Source: Eunapius fragilis (Eukaryota; Porifera; Demospongiae; Spongillida; Spongillidae). From it: 64,000 nucleotides of DNA. A model generated the notes under the pieces. It was not told where the DNA came from, did no database searches, and saw nothing but the letters and a program-made list of their open reading frames with translations. Shown here piece after piece: positions 10,623-19,891 of the stretch; position 1 is the stretch's first letter; each line of letters starts with the position of its first letter. Position numbers and translations under genes: made by a program. The stretch spans positions 8,179,991 through 8,243,990 of the forward strand of contig OY811971.1 in assembly GCA_963681505.1 (NCBI GenBank), in the 5' to 3' direction.

Positions 10623-11238
10623 CGCTGTTTAGATGTAGACACATGTAGAAGCTAAAACAAACACAATTGAAGTTGATACGAGAGGTAAAAAGTCGTCCTT
10701 AATTACCCTCTGCATAGTGAGAGTGTGTCTACAGTTGGACTAAGTACAATTCACCATGTTGGAAATTCATTATCGCGGCACGCATGATATCTCAGTGATA
10801 TCATCTTTTTGGACTGCATGTGATTTTGTTTCAGGGAGCAATTTTCTATCAAGCTGCAACTACCCTATTTACAATTTCGTCAGTAACTGAGAAGTATCCA
10901 GAGCACTATAGTGCGCAATTTTATTATAACAGCTTCAGTTTTCAGCCATATATAATAAATGCGCAAGACCTATACACAAATGTAAAAAGTTGTACATGTT
11001 GACGTTGGTGTCCTAGCTCTGTTCTTTTTTTCAGACCTCCATTTATTGGTTAACCGATTGAGGCGGGATGCCGCGAATTCTCTCTATCTGTTGGTATCAC
11101 ACGTTACCACATTCATTACAATATAAGGACCAATCCATTCATAATCCTTTCAGCATAAGTTCATTCATAGTTTAATGGCAGCTAAAAGAATTGTTTGTCC
11201 ATGATCTGGCAAAATGACACACGTACATGGTAGTCTGG
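10623..11238. other. Gene-free spacer
   Basis: AT-rich sequence without a supported gene or repeat. The short open frame near 10,820-11,002 has no recognisable feature. Confidence 0.4.
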
Positions 11239-11526
11239 GGACCCTAGCATGATGTGTAGGGTCTGGAACCACGCGTATACCAAACTTTGTTCTGATTACT
11301 TATTTGTGTATGTTTATATGATTTCGTGATCCGCAAAACCACACTCCCTGGACCTACGTGAATCTAATAAACATCAATCACCTTGGCCCTTGTTAATTAT
11401 TTCACGTCAGGGTGTGGTTTTGCGGATCATGAAATCATATAATAAAACATACACAAATAACAAAAAGTAATCAGAACAAGTTTGGTATATACGCGTGGTT
11501 CCAGAGCCTACATCATGCTAGGGTCC
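11239..11526. mobile_element. Inverted-repeat MITE-like element, 288 bp
   Basis: Arms of about 120 bp are inverted. The left starts GGACCCTAGCATGATG and continues GGAACCACGCGTATACCAAA. The right reads TTTGGTATATACGCGTGGTT and ends CATCATGCTAGGGTCC. The arms diverge by a few substitutions and one short insertion. A direct repeat GTACATGGT lies at 11,527-11,535 and at 11,223-11,231. Seven bases (AGTCTGG) separate the left copy from the left arm, so the target duplication is suggestive only. No coding capacity. Confidence 0.8.
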
Positions 11527-11556
11527 GTACATGGTGCATGGACATCAACACGAGCT

Positions 11557-11700
11557 ATTGTGTTCTCTTAAAGCAACCAGTTTGAAGACTGGAACAAAAC
11601 ATTTAAATGACCTTCTTTGCCTTCTGGTTTGGTAGCAACAAACAGCTAAACTATCCGTTTCTTGGTATGCGAGTTATACGCGGGTCGCGTTATATAGGCA
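11557..11700. repeat. Dispersed repeat, copy A (partner at 62,478)
   Basis: From TGTTCTCTTAAAGCAACCAG through TTTGAAGACTGGAACAAAAC to GGTATGCGAGTTATACGCGG. The segment closely matches 62,478-62,620 in the same orientation over about 140 bp, with scattered substitutions. No coding signal. Confidence 0.75.
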
Positions 11701-12406
11701 ATCATCACATCTCGAAATTAAAATAATATTTATTCAATAAACAACTCCCAGGCGCTTGACATGCAGATTCTGAACATTAATTCATGGTACTACCATTCAT
11801 TTCTTTCTAAGGAAGTAACGATTATGACGTTTATCTATTTAGCAAAGTATAAAGAAGGGCATAATGAGGCTCGTAGTACTAAAGATGCATGAGCTCGGTA
11901 CCGTTTTTAATGATGACTTTGTTAAGGTGAAACGTTATATTTCCGCGACCATATACATTCGTTTCTTGCATGCATGCCAAATTAATTCAAGAAACCTATT
12001 GCCCCATCCCTTCTGTACACATGCAGAGTGCAATTTTGATGTTAAGAATCACTCCGCTGGCTGTATCCAAGACCTGGTAGTTCCCAGGGGTAAAACGTAT
12101 CATAACTCCAACACCGAAAATACTTTTAATGCCAAATTTTAATTACTAGTAGAAAAATGGTGTCCAAATAAACGCTGACTTTTTGCAATACCTTTACAGC
12201 AATCGAGGTTTAGTGTCAAACCTAATGCAACAGTGAACCGTTTTATAAATTTACATACGTGCCACACCTCCGTTTGTACATGACGTCACACGGGATAAGC
12301 ATGGAAGCTGAAGTACGTGGGGCTGAAATCGCACAAAAAAACATCTATTCGCTCGTGATAAACAGTCCATTGTACGCGTATTCACCTATAGTCGGGCTGG
12401 AAGGTT

Positions 12407-12519
12407 TAGTCTCGTCCCCAGACCCATGTTACGCAGCAGCGGGTGGATTACATCACCGCTACGCGAGCGGTGATGTAATCCATCCGCTGCTGCGTGTCAT
12501 GGGTCTGGGGACGAGACTA
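12407..12519. repeat. 113-bp near-perfect palindrome
   Basis: The left arm starts TAGTCTCGTCCCCAGACCCA. The right arm ends TGGGTCTGGGGACGAGACTA. The centre is CACCGC-TACGCGA-GCGGTG. Only a few mismatches are seen over about 53-bp arms, so it would form a very stable hairpin. The terminal word CTGGGGACGAGACT recurs at 23,961 and, slightly altered, at 62,463. Confidence 0.9.
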
Positions 12520-12565
12520 TGGAAGGCTAGTTGTTAAAGGCCGAACTGTAGCAATCGTAGCAAAC

Positions 12566-12691
12566 ATGTCTGGGTGTGCTTCCAGTACGATTCAGAAAGT
12601 TTTAGATGAAGCCTTAAGCGAATTAGAAGATAACTTTGATGAGGGATCTGAACTTGAAGAAGATGGCACCGAATCAGACGGGGAAATATAA
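12566..12691 (+). CDS. 41-codon acidic ORF inside the inverted-repeat element
   Basis: Starts MSGCASSTIQKVLDEALSEL and continues into an Asp/Glu-rich stretch ending EDGTESDGEI. Several piggyBac-type transposases begin with a comparable short acidic leader, so it could be the 5' remnant of such a gene. This is weak. It may equally be a chance frame; function is unrecognised. Confidence 0.25.
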   Translation: MSGCASSTIQKVLDEALSELEDNFDEGSELEEDGTESDGEI

Positions 12692-12893
12692 ATCGTACAC
12701 TTCTGATTTTATTGTCTGCCATTTTTTAAGCTTTACCCGAACTTGGCAACGTCAGCCTGTTTTTTATGAAGCGTCTTTTCTACGTAAACACTGACAACAT
12801 ATTTCTTTATTAAGTGGAATCGTACTTTAGCCGTCCATATAAGAAACGTTTGACGTCACGTCGAAATGGAGGTGTGGCACGTATGTAAAACAG

Positions 12894-14019
12894 TTTCTGA
12901 GATCCTTTCTTCATACAGGGATCTGGGGGCGGGACTTTCTTCATGCGTCCGAGATCTCACAGTCTAGACGATGAAAACTATGACCACCTCCCAGGGTGTC
13001 GTGAGGACTCCCCCTCCTCCTCCCTCCACTTCACCACCCACGATAGAGGGAGGAACCAATCACTGAGTCCACTGGAGACATGTTAAGGCCACACCCACCA
13101 TCTTAAGGGTGGGGTTGTATGCTGTAGGAGAGTGCAGGGAGAGTACCAAAGGGAAGGTTTGAGGGTGGTGCCACTAAACTGTAAGTAAAAATATGTTTCC
13201 ATTAATTCAGTAGTACTGCAACTCGAGATACAATCCATGTGTACTATGTGTGTGTGATTGTGAGGGTGTACTGGTTAGGGAATTGGGTGTGGTGGTGTGG
13301 GTCAACTGGTTAATATGTGGTGGCATACTGGTTAGTATGTGTGGGCATACTGGTTAGGAGACTGTGGGCATACTGGTTAGGAGACTGTGCATTGGGTGTG
13401 GTTGAAGTTGTGTAGGTGAACTGGTTGAGTGACTGTATGGGTGTGGTTGAGTGTCTTCCCCCACCCCATCTCACTGGGATGACCCCTTCATGCAACGGAT
13501 ATTTGGCTGTATCTATTTCATTGCGCATGCGTGCCCTTAATAGCACGCGTACGTTCGTGACCCTTCCAATGGCACTGTTTGTGGAAAGGTAGGTTTGCAT
13601 TGTAATAATTTGCTTGGTTTATACCCACCGTAGTCGGGTAGCACGGTAGTAAACATTTTTCTGCCAGTCTGCAGAGAAGTGGAGTTATGTTGGGCGCAAA
13701 TTGTGAATTTGCGCAATTTATGCGCAATGTGTAAATTCATAATTATAATCTGCGCAACAATTTATAAAATTGCGCACCCTAACGCAGTTCGTTTTAAATC
13801 CACGTGGCGAAGTGTATGGAAGGTATCAAATGTCAAAAGAAGACCACAGACGGCTGTTTGAGACGCTTTGTAAAGAGAGGTACTATGGTAAAGGAACTAG
13901 CAAAACGGTCATGGATTAGAAAGCAAAAACAATTCGACAAGCGATCAAAGGAGAACAAGGTGGTAGTGTCACTGCATCTTTAAAGCACTGAGTCAATAGA
14001 ACTAAGCAATTTAAGCTAC
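12894..14019. other. Gene-free stretch with degenerate GTTAG/GTGTGG repeats
   Basis: Between about 13,265 and 13,450 there are degenerate tandem units of the type CATACTGGTTAGGAGACTGT. A cluster of GCGCAA words lies at about 13,692-13,775. Remnants of the 5' part of the downstream transposon gene probably begin near 13,800, but no clean frame is left. Confidence 0.45.
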
Positions 14020-15167
14020 TTAGCTATCCAGAGTTAGAATTAACTGACGTTCTCTGTCTACCAGCAAAAATAAAGGTGAGTTATATGTGCTTGTATGTAC
14101 ACGGCGCGTTCTCAAACTGTTTATCATAGATAAACTTTGATTAGTTAGTTGTGATGGTTTATGTCTCTACTGCAGAATGAAAATGACACTACCATGTTTG
14201 GTCACTACCGTGTCGTTGCTACAGTTGAGAAATTTTATGATATCTTGGAGCGTATACACTCTTTGGAAAACGGTCACGTAGGCTATAAGAAAACAGTTGT
14301 TGAGGTAAAGCATCACTGTGGCTTTTGAATATTTTATATCAAAATGTCATTCAATTTTAGGTTCAGAGATCCTATGAATGTCTACCCAGGGAGGCTGTCC
14401 AATATTTTTTCAACACGTGTGCCGTCTGTCAGCTGAAGCAGCCTCAAGACAGTACTGCTCCACTGAAGCCAATAATAGCATCTGGCTTCCTGACTCGTTG
14501 TCAAGTAAGACCTGGTAAAAGTTAAAGGTTGCTTGATTAATCATATTAATGGGAACACTTTTGATTGACCTCATTGATATGAGGCATATGCCAGATGACT
14601 CTTACAATTACATTTCACACTACATGGATCATTGGTCTAAGTTTCACATCATGTGGTCTCTGATGTGAAAATCTGCAGTGGAGGTTACTGTTAGGCTCGC
14701 AACAAAAGAGTTTCCTTATTTGGGGCTTCCTAAGATACTGCAGTCTGATAATGGCAGGGAGTTTGTAAATGAAATTGTCAAAGAAACACTGACATTATGG
14801 CCAGGTCAAGTTGTGATAATTAATGGGCGTCCCCGCCATTCTCAATCTCAAGGATTGGTGGAAAAGGGTAACCCCTGTGTTGAGATGCAGATCCAAGCAA
14901 TGAAACTAGAATATAGAGTGGCACAGGAAGTGCTCCATGGACTGATTGGTTGCCACGCATTCAATGTATAATGATTGTAAGACAAATGCAATTTTAACCA
15001 TTTACTTACACATGCAGATAACCTTAACACACAAGTGTGCCGCTCCTTGAAGAAAAGTCCCTATGAAGTGGTTTATTGTCAACCTCCCAGAACAACACCA
15101 TTTGCAGAACTTCCTAAAGGAAAGGGACCATGTGTCATGGAGGAAGAAGTGGCTGATTTGATGGATG
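14020..15167 (+). pseudogene. KRBA2/Ginger-like integrase gene, 5' part, decayed
   Basis: Encodes pieces of a DDE integrase (rve fold), the enzyme that cuts and joins transposon ends. Exon-like blocks are 14,020-14,075, 14,176-14,304, 14,361-14,504, about 14,564-14,967 and 15,019-15,167. Most are bounded by GTAAGT-like donors and AG acceptors. An HHCC-type zinc-binding module appears first (ENGHVGYKK then FFNTCAVCQLKQ). All three catalytic acidic residues are visible, in LIDLIDMRH, LQSDNGREFV and SQGLVEKGN. The same run of motifs, including NGRPRHSQSQG, is known from vertebrate KRBA2 and related transposon integrases. Damage seen: an in-frame TGA at about 14,666 after IMWSLM, and no usable acceptor before the first catalytic block. 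It continues in frame into the next feature across the intron 15,168-15,296. Confidence 0.7.
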
Positions 15168-15296
15168 GTAAGTGCAATGTGTATTCATCTTACATGTGTG
15201 AAGGTGTATGACTATCCAGAATTTTTAATACAGTTTTTGCTTATGCCACTTCATTATTTTTTAAACAGTCACTCTTTTGTCCTTTTCAATCTCCAG

Positions 15297-16492
15297 CTCA
15301 TACTCCATCAGTGTCTCCTGTGTGGCAAGCATCTCACAGTCCTTCAACCACCTCTCATGTTAAGCCGTCAAGTTTTACTCGTTCATCAGTGTCTCCTGTT
15401 CAGCAAGCATCTCACAGTCCTTCAACCACCTCACCTGTAAAGCCATCAACTTTTACTAATTCATCAGTATCTCCAGTTCAGTCCGCATCTCACAGTCCTT
15501 CAACCGCTTCTCTTGTTAGAAATTCACTTATAAGTACATCAAATCCTGACAGTCCTACATTAATTTTGCCACCCTTCCTAAATCATCAGTTTCAAATGAA
15601 CAATCGTTGCTACCGGTATCCAAGTGGCGAGCTAATGCCATATAAGGGGTCTGTACCGTTTCCATACAATAAGGACCATTCCAAACTGCCTACCATAACA
15701 CTGAGAGAAGCTGCTCAAACAGGAAGAGACAAGCTGAAATGTATCTACAAGAAAGGTTGTAAAGATAAACATTGTCTTTGTAGAGCTGCTGGATTTAATT
15801 GCAACAGTCATTGCCACCCGAAATTCAAATCATGCGCCAATCAAATGGAGTCAAACTGTACAATAACTGGCATCACAAAACTTGAACAATCTACCACTAA
15901 AAAGGCCTACCAAACTCAACCGAAAAGTGGAAAGGTTCCTGCAAAGAAAGCTACAGCTACATCTGATGAAAAACTAGATGAAGCTGTGAAGCAAGGTAAA
16001 TGGTATGAAGATGCCCACATAAATAAAGCTATGAAAATGATTCAGAGCCATTTCCCATCTTTGGCAGGATTTTACAACTGTTTATTAGGTCAGAACCTTT
16101 CCTTCCCAGTAACTAAACAAGCTAGCATTCATTCAAATAATTAATGTTGAAGGAAATCACTGGATTGCAATCGAACACATATCATCTGATTGTGTAAATA
16201 TTTATGAAGTGTGCACAGTTCAGTGTCTACTGACACAAAATTGCAAATGCTTTGCACTGGTAATCGACGAATAACATTGAAAATTCAAAAGGTGCAATTT
16301 CAAAACGGAGCTTCAGATTGTGGTGCATACGCATTTGCTACTGATTTGGCTTATGGCAACAACCCAGCTAGTCGTGAGTATGAACAGACTAAGCTACGGT
16401 CACATTTTCTTGAATGCTTGTCTAAAGAACAGATTGTACCATTTCCATTGAAGCCAATAAAGCCAGGGAAACCCAAATCAGAGTACATATAA
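15297..16492 (+). pseudogene. 3' part of the same transposon gene: Cys-rich domain plus Ulp1-type protease
   Basis: After the intron the frame continues with a linker holding three copies of a ~25-residue Ser/Pro-rich repeat (SVSPVQQASHSPSTTS). A Cys/His cluster follows (GCKDKHCLCRAAG then CHPKFKSC), resembling a CXC-like zinc module. Next is a C48 (Ulp1/SUMO-protease-like) domain: WYEDAHINKAMKMI, a GNHWIAIEHI block with the catalytic His, and FQNGASDCGAYAFA with the catalytic Cys. Two frame shifts break this domain. One is near 16,125, where AFIQIINVEG continues in another frame. The other is near 16,275. Some Ginger1 DNA transposons are known to combine an integrase with a Ulp1-type protease, so the domain order fits that group. 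It is a relic unless both shifts are assembly errors. Confidence 0.65.
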
Positions 16493-16896
16493 ACTTGTCT
16501 CCCGCGTGCCTAGCCCCAATGAACCCTCCAAATAGGAACCCTCCGAAAGAGGCCGCTAAGATAGCATTGGCCAGCTCAATTAACCAGCTCGTAAACGTTG
16601 GGTGGCATCTCCCCTGGTCTGCAGGCACAAAGAGTAACCAGTTAAGGCCTGCGGGAAGAGTAACACATACCTTATCGTGAGTGTAGACACCACCCTGTTC
16701 CATCACTTCTGTCCACCCATGTATGCAAAATCGCCGCCTATATTTTAAAATGTATGGTGCACTATAAATGGAATGGGTAAATAGTTATTTTTGCACGCTT
16801 TCTTGGAGTCGGTAATGCATATATATGTGTGTGCCGATTTTGTTACTACTAATTAAATATTGACTAGGCCAGCAGAATTGAAAGCGCGCTTCAATC
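16493..16896. other. Spacer and probable promoter region of the POLR1G-like gene
   Basis: No gene seen. The CGCCGCC at 16,732 and a short AT-rich stretch precede the start codon at 16,897. No TATA box or other element could be assigned with confidence. Confidence 0.3.
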
Positions 16897-19858
16897 ATGG
16901 AAACACCCGCGTCAACGGCGTCAACGCAACAGGTCAAGAGGAAGAAAAAAGGCGATATTTGGAGTAGTAAAGTGCTTCAAAACTCAGAGCAGAGCGCACT
17001 GACTTTGGAGCAGATGGGAATTAACGGCAAGGAGATTAAAGGCAAAGATCTATGGTTGGTACAAGTACCGAGAGACGTAAGTTGAAATGGGTTTGCATGT
17101 GCTCACGGGGGGGAGGGGGCACGGGCTATACAACACGTAGCTAATGTTATTGTACGGTAGATTAGTAGTGTTCGGCACTACTCATAGTACATAAGAGAGC
17201 GATAAACTTTTAACAAAACGGTGCGAGTACATGTATTTATAACACATTCTCTAAAATCTTCTATCTTCCTTCCTGGTAAGGGGGCGTCTCCAAACTATTT
17301 TGGAAAGATACATGTAACGTCATTGTGACGTTTCATTATTACCCCCCTCCCCCATCATAACGTCATTGATATCGAAGGTTGTTTTTTTTTTGTTCAAAAT
17401 GTTATGAGCCTGACCCCCCCCCCACCCAACGTCAAGATGACGTTATCTTTTCAAAAATAGTTTGGGAGACGCCCCCTAAGTATGATTTCGTTTCAAAATG
17501 ATTAATGTGCCTTAAATTGGTTAGTTTCTTCCTACTCTGACTCAGGCCCTGAAGTCGCTGCTGGCAAGGGGTTGGTGCAGGCCCAATTAATATTCTAGGG
17601 AGCATATATTTGCATGAAAGATCGGATATGTGATAACGTCACATCCGGAGTAAAAAAAACCTCAGAGGTTGCCTAGTAATATTGTGATGGATTTGCAGAC
17701 GTTAGCATTCGTTTGTATATCGGAAGGCGCGTTGTATGGGGTAGCAGGATGAAAAAGATCTCCTACTATCACATGTCACCAAACTCTTCACATAGAGCAG
17801 TGTGATGAGGGCCAAGTTGATAGACTTAGTTTGCTCGCATCACTTCGTTGATGGAGGCTGTCAATATGGATTGCTCAACAGGTCTCCTTTGATCATTGTC
17901 AGTGTCTGATCCTGGTGCCGATGCCGGTACTAGTACGGCCAACACTCCTATTGGCTTACCTTAGACCTTTAGTCAATCCCCAGGCCTTCCCTCGATCGGG
18001 CATTACTGGATTCAGGCTTCCTATCACTGCCAACATGGGGTCACCTTATGAAAATTGTATCGAAGCACCCATGATTGGCGCTAACGTTGGTAGTACTGCA
18101 GTCAAAGCTTCTTCTGGCTTCCTCAAGCCCCTCCTCGCCACATGTGCACTGCTCTATGTGAAGAGTTTGGTGGCATGCGATAGAAGATCTGGTGATTTTT
18201 CATCCCGTATAGCTACCGTATACATTTTATCGCACCCATTATAGCATTGTTTGGAAATCCAACGTACACTAAAGGAAGATGTTGCCTGCAACGTTTTGAA
18301 ATGTGTAAAAGAATACTAACGTCCAAGAATGTGACACAATATCACTAGGCGGTTTTTTTTACTCCGGACGTAACATTTATCACATATCCAATCTTTCATG
18401 CAAAGGTCCATTGGAATTGTTCCTTCTGCATTCCTGTTTAGCTCGAGGAAGGAATATTTTCTTCCTTGCAATGAGGTATTTCTCCATGTGGTTTTGCGCT
18501 GTTATCAAGTGGAAAACCAAATCGGTAGCTTCTGTTTTAATGTTTGCAGTAGTTAACGGCTTTATACAACTGAGAATCATGGAGCAGCTGCAATTGAGCA
18601 TACTCTGAAGAATTTGTCTCTGTCTGCTTTCAATCATCTTTACAGCATCTTGTACTGCTCAACATCCATCACTATGGACCCTTGTTGGTTCCAGCAATCG
18701 AACAGTAAATGCCTATAAAGCAGCTACATGTACATATGGAACGTTTTATGGCCAAACCAGGATTGTGCTTTGTTCAATAAAACCACTATAAACTAGCATC
18801 AATTTCAAACCCACATATCCTCCAAGCTAAACGACCAATGTCCTTTCTATTTTCAGCACTTATTATTGCCACATCAGTCCTGTATTTAATTCTATTTTTA
18901 CACTCCTTTATACTCGTCCATATGCCAACTTTCGGTAACCTTCAAGGGTTAAGAACGCGTAAAACCAAACAAAGAAGTGTCTCTCTGGCATCAAAATTGC
19001 ATTCGTGTGTTGTATTTTCTGGACTGGACTGTGTTGAACTGGACTGGTGTGATGCATGTGGTATGTTGTACACTGTACATGTATGTACTGGACGGGTGTG
19101 TTGTATGTACTGGACTGGTGTGTATATGGGAGGCTTACATTTGTTCAGGGCAAACATGCTGTGTACATGTATGCTTGTGTGTGTGTGTGTGTGTGTGTGT
19201 GTTGTGTGTATGTTGTGTGTGGTGTGTGTTATGTGTGTATATGTGTGTTCTGTGTGGTGTGTGTGCTTGTGTGTGTTCTTGTGTGTAGTGTGTGTTGTTG
19301 TATGTGCTGTGTGTGTTGTGTGTGTATGTTGTGTGTGTTGTGTGCTGTGTGTGTTGTGTGTTGTGTGCTTGTGTGCTGTGTGTGTGCTTGCCCCACCCCC
19401 TTCCCTTCTCCCCCCTCCACCAGACAACATTCTAGTCCAGTACATTCTAGTCCAGTACATACATGTAGAACACATCAGTCCGGTACATGTACATGTACAT
19501 GTATATAATACACCAATCCAATCAGTACCATACAAACAACTGTACCAGTTGTATGTATACATGTACTAGACTGGTGTGTGATACACTGTATGTCTAGATT
19601 GGTATATTTATGTACTGGATTGGTGTGTTGCATGTACTTTTGGAAGTGGCGTTGCCCAGGCCACTCTGATTCAGAAAACTTCTTCAAATGACACCAAATG
19701 CTTTGATCTTGGGTGGGTGTGTCTCACTAGCTCCTACATACAGTACAGAGGCATTAGCTATTAGCTGGCCTATCTGCTTGCACCACCTCACATACGTCTG
19801 CATTTCATGGTGCTAAATGACTTAAATGGGAGACTTTGCATTTGGTCAAAGCAAACAT

Positions 19859-19891
<33 letters not shown>

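Larger units (their letters stand above)
12241..12893. mobile_element. Inverted-repeat element, about 650 bp, with nested palindrome
   Basis: Terminal inverted repeats of about 45 bp. The left contains TACATACGTGCCACACCTCC then TGACGTCA. The right contains TGACGTCACGTCG then GGAGGTGTGGCACGTATGTA. Inside are a 113-bp palindrome (12,407-12,519) and a 41-codon acidic open frame. This looks like a non-autonomous DNA transposon carrying a second foldback insertion. Confidence 0.75.

Noticed and set aside
16422..16706. Minus-strand ORF overlapping the transposon 3' end
   Set aside because: It overlaps the Ulp1-domain frame and has no recognisable domain.
17534..17590. Possible second exon ALKSLLARGW after a good acceptor in intron 1
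   Set aside because: It reaches a stop after 14 codons, while the exon at 21,810 gives a phase-compatible continuation that fits RPA34.
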